Shown here one piece after another: positions 1 to 6,897 of a DNA stretch of 11,964 bases. The number at the start of each line of letters is the position of its first letter. Within the stretch, counting starts at the first letter, position 1. The translations under genes and the position numbers were made by a program. The notes beneath the pieces are model-generated. The model saw only the letters and a program-made list of their open reading frames with translations. It searched no databases and was not told the origin of the DNA. Source of the DNA: Candidatus Merdimorpha stercoravium (lineage in GTDB: Bacteria > Bacteroidota > Bacteroidia > Flavobacteriales > UBA1820); the NCBI GenBank assembly GCA_018715295.1, contig DVLY01000127.1:1-11964 (forward strand), written 5' to 3'.

Positions 1-527
1 ATATCCACCTGGCTGATCCCCTCGATGCGCGCCAACTCCGGCTGAAGGTTTTCCTCGGCGTACTGCTGGATCTTGTAGGGCAGTTCCGAGGCATTGATCC
101 TATAAACGATAAACGGCGTGCGGTCCGAACCGCTGGTTTCGGCGCTGCGCGCCGAAACGGACGGGTAAGAAAGTCCCTCGGGCAGCTGCGGCCATACTTG
201 CCGCACGGCGGTGGACACCTCGAAGCGGGCGATGTCCATATCGACCGACTTGTCGAACTCCAGGGAGATGGACCCGCTGCCCGAAGACGAAACCGACGAG
301 ATGTTTCTCACCCCCTGGATACGGGCCAGCACGGCTTCGAGTTTGGAGGTAACCTCGCTCTCGAGTACGACCCCCGAAGCATTGCGCAGGCTGTACGAAA
401 CCGTGATCTGGGGCAGTACGCGCGACGAACTGAGCTTGACCGGCAGCAAGGGCACCAAAGCGATTCCCATGATCGACAGGGCCACGGCCAGGATGATGAT
501 GGTAAACGATGGGAAACGCTTGTTCAT
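1..527 (-). CDS. Second RND efflux permease of the operon (N-terminal part, runs off the window)
   Basis: This is a proton-driven inner-membrane exporter subunit of the AcrB/CusA superfamily. Only the first 175 codons are visible, read from an ATG at 527-525, and the frame stays open to the window edge. The protein starts MNKRFPSFTIIILAVALSIM, a short basic stretch followed by the first membrane helix (about residues 7-28). The PLLPVKLSSSRVLPQITVSY segment that follows matches the 'LP.dl.P.i.vs' opening of the RND porter domain. Further on, IQGVRNISSVSSSGSGSISL and FEVSTAVRQVWPQLPEG correspond to the family's 'i.gv..i.S.s..g.s.i.v.F...v....v' pore subdomain. The gene starts 53 bases after the TolC stop on the same strand, so it is probably the fourth gene of the operon. 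No clear ribosome-binding sequence precedes it. It differs in sequence from the complete permease upstream and so is not a recent copy. Drug, bile-salt, lipid or metal substrate cannot be told apart here. Confidence 0.9.
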   Translation of the reverse strand, partial: MNKRFPSFTIIILAVALSIMGIALVPLLPVKLSSSRVLPQITVSYSLRNASGVVLESEVTSKLEAVLARIQGVRNISSVSSSGSGSISLEFDKSVDMDIARFEVSTAVRQVWPQLPEGLSYPSVSARSAETSGSDRTPFIVYRINASELPYKIQQYAEENLQPELARIEGISQVD

Positions 528-580
528 AGCACGGTCAAAGGGTAGAAGGATTCAAAGTCCGGGAGGCTTCCCCCGCGGGA

Positions 581-2110
581 TTACCGACGGGAGGTGAGCA
601 TCGAATACATGCGGTCGAAATTTTCGGAAAGGGACATCCCGTTCTCGAAGTCGAAGAGCGTAAGTTTCTTTATCTTGGCATAGCTGTTCCAGTAGTTTCT
701 CAAGGCCGTGATGTAGTTGGTCTGCGCCGTATTCTGCCGGGAGAAAGCGGAGGTGAGGTCGGTTACGTTGGCGCTGCCGATGATGAACCGTTGCATCGTG
801 TTGAGGTATACCTGCCGAGCCAGTTCGAGCGCTTCCCGGGAAGATTTGGCCAGATCGAGCTGGATGTTGAATTCGCTCACGGTCATGATCACGTCCTGCT
901 CGAGCGAGATACGGTCCTGCTCGATGGAGACCATCTCCATGTCGTAGTTGCTCTTGGCGATGTTGTACCGGCCTTTGGCAATGCCCCAATCGACAATGGG
1001 GATGCTCAATCCCACCGACACCTGATCCTGGCGCTGGAGGTTTCGGTACGCCGAACCGAGGGTTTCGGCCGCCTGGTTGAAGCCGACACTGGCGCGCAAG
1101 GTCGCCGAAAACCGACTCTCCACCTTGGCTTTCTGCATGGCGGATTCCACTTCGAGTTCCCGGCGGCGGAATTCCATGACTTGAGGGTTGTTGGTCGTGG
1201 CGTAGGAAAGCGCCTTTTCCGGATCGATAAAACTCTCTACCGGCAGATCGGGTATCTCCAGCTCGATGTCCGTATCCTCGGGCAGATTCAGGTACGAGGT
1301 CAGGTTGAACTTGGCGCGCTTGAGCTCCAGGCGGTAATTTTCCAGCGAATTGCGGGCATTGACCACGTCGAGTTCGAGAGAAAGCAAGTCCGACTTGGAG
1401 ATCGAGACGATGCCGTATTTCTGCTGCCCGATGGCATACAGGGTGTCGGCATTGGCCAGGTTGGCCTGCCCCGTCTTGTAGTTTTCCTGAGCCATCACCA
1501 AGGCGAAGAACAGGTCGGTTACCTCCTGGGCGATGTCCTCCATGTTGTAGAGCAAGGTACGTTTGGCCGCTTCGTATTTGATCGGTTCGATGCGCTTGTC
1601 CCATCGGTACTGGTTGTAACCGAACAGCGGCTGGTAGTACCCGATGCGGAACGGGGTGGCGGAAAACTGCTGCTGGTCCGCGTCGCCGAAGTTCCTGTAA
1701 AAGGACAAGTCGCTCTCGATGTAAAACGTACCGCCCAGCGGTCCGACGTTCTGCTGGATGCTCAACCCGAGCGAAGAAGAAATATTCTGCTGCGGACGGT
1801 ACTCGTCGGTATTGGTGTCCGAATTGTAACGCAACACGAAATTCTGGTTGTAACTGATCGGGGTCGAGGTCAGGTTGAGCTGCGGCAAGTTCTGCGCCTT
1901 GTAGGTGCGGTACTGCCAATAGGAGGACAGATACGAATGCCGCGCCCGGAACGAGGCCAACGAACTGTCCGTAGCCAGCGAGATGGCCTGCCGCAGGGTG
2001 AGTTGACGGGGCGCTTCCGAGGAATCCTGCTGGGCGGCCACCGGGAGCGAACCCATCGCCAGCAGGAGGACGATCCCTATCCGGGAGACGGAAAAACGAT
2101 GCTTTCTCAT
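581..2110 (-). CDS. TolC-family outer-membrane efflux channel
   Basis: This is the outer-membrane exit duct of the tripartite pump, 509 residues, a normal length for the OEP/TolC family. The N-terminus has a Sec signal peptide: basic MRKHRFSVSR, a hydrophobic core GIVLLLAMGSL, and a likely signal peptidase I site in PVAAQQ near residue 26. The mature protein shows the family's two-fold repeat. Each half has long helical segments rich in Ala, Leu, Glu and Gln (about residues 170-270 and 300-490). The last helical segment reads GSANVTDLTSAFSRQNTAQT and then NYITALRNYWNSYAKIKKLT, which fits the TolC 'G...v.dll.aq..l..a...yi.al.~yw.a...l..l' signature. Its ATG overlaps the TGA of the upstream permease (ATGA), implying translational coupling. 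It sits between two permease genes and probably serves both. Specificity cannot be inferred. Confidence 0.94.
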   Translation of the reverse strand: MRKHRFSVSRIGIVLLLAMGSLPVAAQQDSSEAPRQLTLRQAISLATDSSLASFRARHSYLSSYWQYRTYKAQNLPQLNLTSTPISYNQNFVLRYNSDTNTDEYRPQQNISSSLGLSIQQNVGPLGGTFYIESDLSFYRNFGDADQQQFSATPFRIGYYQPLFGYNQYRWDKRIEPIKYEAAKRTLLYNMEDIAQEVTDLFFALVMAQENYKTGQANLANADTLYAIGQQKYGIVSISKSDLLSLELDVVNARNSLENYRLELKRAKFNLTSYLNLPEDTDIELEIPDLPVESFIDPEKALSYATTNNPQVMEFRRRELEVESAMQKAKVESRFSATLRASVGFNQAAETLGSAYRNLQRQDQVSVGLSIPIVDWGIAKGRYNIAKSNYDMEMVSIEQDRISLEQDVIMTVSEFNIQLDLAKSSREALELARQVYLNTMQRFIIGSANVTDLTSAFSRQNTAQTNYITALRNYWNSYAKIKKLTLFDFENGMSLSENFDRMYSMLTSRR

Positions 2111-5100
2111 AAGTCCGTTGCTTTTTCTATGCTTTTACCAGAAATGAGAGCGGCCTCCGCTTCCTTTTCCTTGCGGTCGCCCTTGCTGTAAATGAACCAG
2201 TAGATCAGCGGAATGACATACAGGCTGATGGGCGTGCCCACCAACATGCCGCCGATGATGGACAGGGACAAAGGAGCCTGGAGTTCGCTACCCATATCGC
2301 TGCTGAACAACAGCGGCACCATGGCCAGGATGGTCGTCAGGCTGGTCATGACGATGGCCCGCAAACGCCGGTGCCCGGCTATGTGGATAGCCTGGAGGAT
2401 GGGCATCCCTTCCTTGCGCAACTGGTTGATGATGTCGATCTTGAGGATCGAATCGTTGATCACGATACCGCAAGCCACCACCATGCCGATGACCGACATC
2501 ACGTTGATCGAATTGCCGCACACCCACAGCATGAGCAGCGCAGCGGCGATATCGATCGGGATCTCGAGCAGGACGATCAGCGGCTGGGCCAGCGACTCAA
2601 ACTGCGCCGCCAGGATAAAGTACAGCAGCAGCAGCGAAATCCCCAGCACGATCGCCATCTCGAGGAACAGGTCCCGGTTGGTAAACACACTGCCCGTAAA
2701 ATCGGCATCGTACTGCCCGTTTTGCAGGGTCTCTTCCCGGATCTGCGCCACCAGCCGGTCGGGATGCTCCACCCCGGTGTAGTTCACCGGGACGTACTCG
2801 CCGTTCTTTCCGGCGTGGATCGTCTTGAAGTCCACTCCTTGGGTTACGCGGATAAAACTGGACAGGGGCACTTGCGCCGGCAAGCCCCCGTTTTGGGCGG
2901 AACCGGGGATCGACACCATCGTGCGCGAGAAGACCTCATCGAGGTCCCTCTCCCGGCTGGAAATGACGATGGGCAGGTACTGTTGGTTCGAACGCAGGGT
3001 GGAAACGGTATTTTCCCCGAAAAGGGTGCTGAGCGTCCCGGCGATCTGGTCGAACGACACTCCGTAGAGGATCAGCGCGCGGGAGTCCACCATTACATTG
3101 ATCTGGTTGGACAGGGGCAACTGCGCCTTTCCGCCCGTACGCAAAGCCAGCGTGTCGATAAAGGCCAGCAGCGAATCCACATGGGGTTCCATTTCATTTT
3201 CCCGACGGAGGATCTGCGCGGTAAATTCGGCCTCCGACGTATCGAATACCTTCTCGAACACGTTCTCCGGCGGGGAGACGCTCACTTTGGCTTTCGGGTA
3301 TTTCCGCTCGATGTAGTCCACCACGCGGCCGGTGATCGCTTCGATGGCTTCCGTATCGAAACTCTTGAGGTAGATGCTCGTCTCGGAGGCCATCAGCTGC
3401 CCGTCGCCCTGCAGGAGGAACTGCTGTTCGCCCACCAAAGCCGAACTCTGCAACACCGAGTCGCTCTGCACCGCCGCCAACAGGTCGAGGGTGCGGGCCC
3501 GGTTTTCATCCACATGGATGTTCTCGTTCCATTCGACCGTTACGATGTTCTCGCTATGGTCCAGGTACGGCATCTTGCGCTTTTCGACCACCTGGAACAA
3601 AAAGAAGATCAGCGGGAACACCAGCAGCAACGACGGGGTGATCCACCGCCGGTTGGCGAAAATCCAGACGAAGCCCTTGTCGTACCAGCGGAACAGAAAG
3701 TCGAGGTTGACCCGATCGAAAAAACGCTTGACGATGCCGGGAGTGCGGATGGATGCGATCTTTTTGTTCCCGTAGATGATCCGGTAAGCCACCGGCAGGA
3801 AGAAAATGCCCACGATGTACGAAGCGGCCAGACCCAGGCTGACCGAAACGGCCTGGTCGTAAAACAACGCGCCGGCTATGCCGCTGACAAAGACCAAGGG
3901 GACGAATACCGCAATGGTCGTCAGGATCGAGGACAACAGCGGCGTGATGATCTCGTTGGTACCCCGGATGCAGGCCTGGTCGAGCAGCCCGTCCTTTTCC
4001 CGGTACTGGGAGATATTGTCCGTAACGATGATCGAACTGTCTATCATCATACCCAGGGCCAGGATGAGCCCCGAGAGGGAAATGATGTTGAGCGAAAGCC
4101 CGCACAGGTAGTAAAACAACATGCTGATCACCAGCGCCACGACCAAGCCCAGGGAGATGATCAGCGGGGTGCGCACATCCTTGAAGAACAGGATGGAAAT
4201 GATGCAGATCAAGAGCAAACCCTGCCAGAGGTTGCTTTGGAGGTTGCTCAAGGTATAATCCAGCAGTTCCGTCTGGTTTTGCGACACGTCGAACGAGATG
4301 GTCGGGTATTGCTTTTCGAGCCGGGAGATGGCTTGGTTGACGGACTTCTTCAAGCCCTCCATACTGGCATCGGACTGCTTGATCACCGAAAAGACGATGG
4401 AACGTTTGCCGTTGAAATACGAATAGCCCACCACTTTTTCCGGAGAAATGACCACCTGCGCCACGTCGGAGAGGCGGTACATCCGGCCGTTTTTCTCGAA
4501 GTAGATGTTCTCGACATCCTCCCGGGTGCGCAACACCGAGGAAAACTTGACGTTGTACTCGTAATACCCGTCCTGGATGGTCATCGGGCTGGGTTCGGCG
4601 TTGTTGCGGACGAGGATTTGCTCCAGTTCGTCGATCGTGAGCCCGACCGAAGTCATGCGGGATTCGTCCGGGATAACCGACAACTGACGGGATTCGGTAC
4701 CGGTAACGTCCACCATCGCCACCTCGGGCAACTGCTCCAGGCGGCGTTTGATCACGTTGGTGGCAAAATCCGACAGTTCGAGGAATTTCTCGCTGTCCGT
4801 ATCCTCGAAGGGGAGGTCTTCCTTGAGCGTGAGGTTGAGATTGAACACCGGCAGGTCGGTGGCCGAAGCCTTGATCACGCGGGGACGCTCCAGGTCCTTG
4901 GGCAGGGAATTCATCGCCGCGTCGATCTTTTCGTTCACCTCGATGAACGTGTAGTCGGTATCCGTCCCGTAGCCGAAGCGCATCCGGATCACCGCCTGCC
5001 CGTCGCGGGTGCGGCTTTCGATGCTGCTCAAGTGGGCCACCTGCAAGAGTTGGGAACGGATGCGGCGCACGACGTTGTTTTCGAGCTGGCGCGCCGAAGT

Positions 5101-5253
5101 GCTGGGCGAAGATATCTGCACGGTGATCTCCGGGATGGAGATGTCGGGCAGGAGCGATACCGGCAGGGTGAAATACGTGATCACCCCGAGTATCACGGCC
5201 GCCAGGAACGACATCATCACCGCCACCGGCTTGTGGATGAGAAACTTTATCAC
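2107..5253 (-). CDS. RND-family efflux permease (AcrB-like, complete)
   Basis: This is the inner-membrane proton antiporter that drives export through the TolC partner. At 1048 residues it is full length for the family. It opens MIKFLIHKPVAVMMSFLAAV, giving the first helix, followed by the LPVSLLPDISIPEITVQISS signature. It has two large periplasmic loops (about residues 35-335 and 560-870) and two groups of membrane helices (about 335-490 plus one near 535, and 870-1025). In TM4 the motif is GMMIDSSIIVTDN: D405 is present, but the second acidic residue of the AcrB D407-D408 pair is serine. In TM10 the AcrB lysine position reads N933-D934 (GIVINDSILKID). The TM11 motif RLRAIVMTSL keeps R963 and T970. 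These equivalences were aligned by eye. The C-terminal tail is highly charged. The gene lies 65 bases after the fusion-protein gene and overlaps the TolC gene by 4 bases. Substrate is unknown. Confidence 0.95.
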   Translation of the reverse strand: MIKFLIHKPVAVMMSFLAAVILGVITYFTLPVSLLPDISIPEITVQISSPSTSARQLENNVVRRIRSQLLQVAHLSSIESRTRDGQAVIRMRFGYGTDTDYTFIEVNEKIDAAMNSLPKDLERPRVIKASATDLPVFNLNLTLKEDLPFEDTDSEKFLELSDFATNVIKRRLEQLPEVAMVDVTGTESRQLSVIPDESRMTSVGLTIDELEQILVRNNAEPSPMTIQDGYYEYNVKFSSVLRTREDVENIYFEKNGRMYRLSDVAQVVISPEKVVGYSYFNGKRSIVFSVIKQSDASMEGLKKSVNQAISRLEKQYPTISFDVSQNQTELLDYTLSNLQSNLWQGLLLICIISILFFKDVRTPLIISLGLVVALVISMLFYYLCGLSLNIISLSGLILALGMMIDSSIIVTDNISQYREKDGLLDQACIRGTNEIITPLLSSILTTIAVFVPLVFVSGIAGALFYDQAVSVSLGLAASYIVGIFFLPVAYRIIYGNKKIASIRTPGIVKRFFDRVNLDFLFRWYDKGFVWIFANRRWITPSLLLVFPLIFFLFQVVEKRKMPYLDHSENIVTVEWNENIHVDENRARTLDLLAAVQSDSVLQSSALVGEQQFLLQGDGQLMASETSIYLKSFDTEAIEAITGRVVDYIERKYPKAKVSVSPPENVFEKVFDTSEAEFTAQILRRENEMEPHVDSLLAFIDTLALRTGGKAQLPLSNQINVMVDSRALILYGVSFDQIAGTLSTLFGENTVSTLRSNQQYLPIVISSRERDLDEVFSRTMVSIPGSAQNGGLPAQVPLSSFIRVTQGVDFKTIHAGKNGEYVPVNYTGVEHPDRLVAQIREETLQNGQYDADFTGSVFTNRDLFLEMAIVLGISLLLLYFILAAQFESLAQPLIVLLEIPIDIAAALLMLWVCGNSINVMSVIGMVVACGIVINDSILKIDIINQLRKEGMPILQAIHIAGHRRLRAIVMTSLTTILAMVPLLFSSDMGSELQAPLSLSIIGGMLVGTPISLYVIPLIYWFIYSKGDRKEKEAEAALISGKSIEKATDL

Positions 5254-5318
5254 GCTTTTGTTGGATTTTTCGGTTCAACGGATCCCTGAAAGCACCCTCG
5301 GGACGAGCGTGCGGACGG

Positions 5319-6392
5319 TCATTCGATCACGCGGCCTACCTTGACCGGAACGTCGTGCGCCAGGTTCATGTTGCCGCTCACGATGACCGTATCGCCCTCG
5401 TGGAGGCCGTCCTCGACCACCATGTAGCGGCTGTTTTCCTCGCCGGCCTCGATGTAGTTCCAGTACGACCGCCCTTTTTTATACGTGAAGATCACGCTGC
5501 GCCCGCCCGAGCGCAACACCATGGACGTCTTGGGCACGACCAGCTTGCCGGGCACCGGGTCTTCGATGGCCACCCGGACATTCATCCCGTCGTAAAGTTC
5601 GCCCCGGCTGTCGGGTACCGTGGCCGACACTTTGACCAGCCCCGTTTTGTCCACGATGGGGTTCACCTGGGATATCCGGCCTTTGAACGTCTTGCTCATG
5701 TCGGCAAAAGGCGACACGGAGACCTCCCGACCTTTTTCGACCATCGGCAGTTCGCCTTCCAGGACGGAAAAATCGACGGACATCGCCCCGTCGCCCACGA
5801 TGGTGCAGAAAGCCTCGGAGGTGGACGCCGTGTTGTGCACCTTGGAAAACAGGTTGGCCACCGTCCCGTCGAAAGGCGCGTAGAGCGTAGCATCGCGGTA
5901 GGCGCGCAAAGCCAGTTGATAGCTGCTCTCGGCCGTATCGTATCCGCTCTTGACGCGCAAGAGTTGCATTTCCTCCTGCGGCACGGAAGCCGTATCGCGG
6001 ATGTTGTACCCCCGGCCGATCAACTGATCCTGAAGGTCGAGGTAGGCCCTGTCCAGAGCCGACTTTTTGGCCAGAAGGTCGGCTTCCAGCTTGTAGGTGT
6101 CGATCCGGGCCAATTTCTGGCCTTTTTTCACCCGGTCGCCGTTGGAGACATAGATATCGGTAATGGGCTCGGCGGACGAGAAGCGCAGGTCGGCCTTGCG
6201 GGCGGCCACCACGTTGCCGTTGGCGATCAACTCCCGCAGGAAATCGCCCCGGTGCAACACCATCACATCGACTGTGGGGTCTTCGGACTTAAGCACCTGG
6301 GAGACATTTTGTTCCTTTTCATCTTTCTCTCCGCCGCAGGCAACCAGAAAAAGCAGAAGAGCAAAGCCCGGCAAAAACGAGTGCGCTTTCAT
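5319..6392 (-). CDS. RND efflux membrane-fusion lipoprotein (HlyD/AcrA-type periplasmic adaptor)
   Basis: This is the periplasmic adaptor that bridges the permease and the TolC channel. The chosen start is ATG 6392-6390, giving 357 residues; a TTG two codons upstream is not needed. The N-terminus MKAHSFLPGFALLLFLVAC is a lipoprotein signal with lipobox LVAC, so C19 should be lipidated, and the acidic-rich segment after it fits a linker. A split lipoyl/barrel-sandwich domain follows: one half around ITDIYVSNGDRVKKGQKLARI (residues about 74-94), the other at LYAPFDGTVANLFSKVHNTA. A helical hairpin between them (about 95-165) would dock on the TolC tip. The C-terminal half has the beta-barrel segment (FKGRISQVNPIVDKTG and nearby) and the membrane-proximal domain ending GLHEGDTVIVSGNMNLAHDV. 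It is the first large gene of the operon. A small ORF ends two bases upstream of its start. Confidence 0.95.
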   Translation of the reverse strand: MKAHSFLPGFALLLFLVACGGEKDEKEQNVSQVLKSEDPTVDVMVLHRGDFLRELIANGNVVAARKADLRFSSAEPITDIYVSNGDRVKKGQKLARIDTYKLEADLLAKKSALDRAYLDLQDQLIGRGYNIRDTASVPQEEMQLLRVKSGYDTAESSYQLALRAYRDATLYAPFDGTVANLFSKVHNTASTSEAFCTIVGDGAMSVDFSVLEGELPMVEKGREVSVSPFADMSKTFKGRISQVNPIVDKTGLVKVSATVPDSRGELYDGMNVRVAIEDPVPGKLVVPKTSMVLRSGGRSVIFTYKKGRSYWNYIEAGEENSRYMVVEDGLHEGDTVIVSGNMNLAHDVPVKVGRVIE

Positions 6393-6394
6393 GG

Positions 6395-6574
6395 TCAAAA
6401 ATCGTATTTAGTGAGTTTCAGTCGCAATGATGGCAATAAATGTATAAAAAATTGTCCGAAATGACGACCAGTACAGGATTTTAACATTGTTTCCCCCTTT
6501 TTCTCATGGTTACAGCCTATTCCGGCGAATTGCCGTTGCAGGTAACGGCGTGAAAACTCCTCATTTGTCAGCAT
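6395..6574 (-). CDS. Doubtful 59-codon ORF directly upstream of the fusion-protein gene
   Basis: An ATG at 6574-6572 opens a frame of 59 codons ending in a TGA at 6397-6395, two bases before the ATG of the membrane-fusion protein. An in-frame TGA lies three codons upstream of the ATG, so this is the only ATG start at that end. The product is basic and has three cysteines and a mildly hydrophobic stretch (GQFFIHLLPSLRL) near the C-terminus. I recognise no family. The tight stop-start spacing would suit a translationally coupled leader peptide. However, the composition looks like translated promoter DNA (AT-rich end, no clear ribosome-binding site), and a chance ORF is the more likely explanation. 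Confidence 0.2.
   Translation of the reverse strand: MLTNEEFSRRYLQRQFAGIGCNHEKKGETMLKSCTGRHFGQFFIHLLPSLRLKLTKYDF
6532..6549. repeat. 18-bp inverted repeat (GCCGTT-N6-AACGGC)
   Basis: A perfect 6-bp dyad, GCCGTT at 6532-6537 and AACGGC at 6544-6549, is separated by six bases. It lies about 140-157 bases upstream of the fusion-protein start and within the doubtful small ORF. It could be an operator for a dimeric repressor or a small RNA hairpin in the efflux leader. A 6+6 dyad can arise by chance in GC-rich DNA, and no regulator gene is visible in the window to pair with it. Confidence 0.3.
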
Positions 6575-6670
6575 TCGATCTCAAACCGACCGAACACAAG
6601 GCGAAATTCCCACCCCACTCTTGCGAGCCGCCGACCGGCCTGTCCGATCCGGGCTCTTTCTACTGCATTA

Positions 6671-6698
6671 GACCGCCCGCCGCAGGGAAAAAGTTTCA
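6671..6698 (-). promoter_or_regulatory. Candidate ECF-sigma-type promoter reading toward the efflux operon
   Basis: On the minus strand TGAAAC (6698-6693) is followed by TTTT, then 17 bases from the end of AAC to CGGTC (6675-6671) and TAATG. This resembles the AAC-N16/17-CGTC layout of promoters used by extracytoplasmic-function sigma factors. A transcript starting just beyond it would carry a leader of about 270 bases before the fusion-protein gene. No ECF sigma or anti-sigma gene is in the window. The call rests on motif resemblance alone, and the -10 has an extra G compared with CGTC. Confidence 0.35.
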
Positions 6699-6802
6699 CA
6701 GGGTGCAAAATTTCCTCCGCCTTTGACTGCCTTACCGCCACCTTGCCCGAAAAAAAGCGGAATGCGCCCCGGATGCCGCGAGCGGGACAAGACGGAAAAA
6801 GA

Positions 6803-6834
6803 CTTGTTTATTTCCTTTTTGATTATTATATTTG
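6803..6834 (+). promoter_or_regulatory. Bacteroidetes-type primary promoter for the tail-like genes
   Basis: TATATTTG at 6827-6834 matches the Bacteroidetes -7 consensus TAnnTTTG exactly. CTTG at 6803-6806 lies 20 bases upstream and matches the -33 TTTG element in three of four bases, within the known spacing of about 19-21. The surrounding stretch (6805-6834) is markedly AT-rich compared with both sides. Transcription would start near 6840, leaving a leader of about 57 bases before the ATG at 6898. This places the promoter immediately in front of the 1403-codon gene and argues against the upstream TTG at 6832, which lies inside the promoter. Confidence 0.75.
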
Positions 6835-6843
6835 CAGGAGACA

Positions 6844-6868
6844 CCCTCTCTCTCCGCGCAGCAGAGGG
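6844..6868 (+). other. Small hairpin in the 5' leader of the tail-like gene
   Basis: CCCTCT at 6844-6849 can pair with AGAGGG at 6863-6868, with a 13-base loop. The hairpin would form at the extreme 5' end of the mRNA predicted from the promoter at 6803-6834, some 30 bases before the start codon. It could stabilise the transcript's 5' end. It has no U-tract, so it is not a terminator. Confidence 0.35.
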
Positions 6869-6897
6869 ACAGGCGAAAACGTAATATTCCCGAAAAG

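Larger units (their letters stand above)
6393..6897. other. Divergent intergenic regulatory region
   Basis: These 505 bases separate the leftward efflux operon from the rightward tail-like genes and hold no convincing large gene. The left end (about 6400-6480) is AT-rich. It contains a leftward TACATTTA (6444-6437) that resembles the Bacteroidetes -7 element but lacks a -33 partner at the right spacing, so it is not called as a promoter. The centre (about 6520-6800) is GC-rich and contains a dyad and an ECF-like promoter candidate. The right end (6800-6900) carries a good Bacteroidetes promoter and a short leader for the rightward gene. I see no tRNA, attachment-site duplication, insertion-sequence end or intrinsic terminator. 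None is required, because both flanking genes begin here. Confidence 0.75.

Noticed and set aside
528..580. A GC-rich hairpin between the TolC gene and the second permease as a terminator
   Set aside because: No T-run follows the possible GGGAGGC/GCCTCCC-like pairing, and the next gene follows on the same strand without another promoter visible.
552..1919. A 455-codon minus-strand frame overlapping the TolC gene
   Set aside because: It is out of frame with the TolC protein, which has a signal peptide and family signature. This frame is Arg-, Pro- and His-rich and meaningless.
2371..5289. A 972-codon open frame on the plus strand opposite the RND permease
   Set aside because: It is antisense to a protein with clear RND signatures. 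Its translation is rich in His, Asp, Gln and Arg with no hydrophobic or family pattern, as expected for a GC-rich shadow frame.
6645..6680. A tRNA-like fragment that might mark a prophage attachment site
   Set aside because: No cloverleaf, T-loop GTTCGA or acceptor stem can be assembled, so the likeness is superficial.
6487..6726. A 79-codon plus-strand frame in the intergenic region
   Set aside because: It has no homology that I recognise, lies across the candidate regulatory elements, and lacks a promoter or ribosome-binding site. Probably chance.
6601..6730. A resemblance to an FMN-type riboswitch (GCGAAATTCCCACC, GACCGG and similar pieces)
   Set aside because: The conserved pieces do not occur in the right order or spacing on either strand, and no riboflavin gene follows.
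6832..6897. A TTG start at 6832 that would add 22 residues to the tail-fibre protein
   Set aside because: The TTG is inside the -7 promoter element, upstream of the predicted transcript start. ATG 6898 gives a sensible N-terminus, MTEITLVKADGS.
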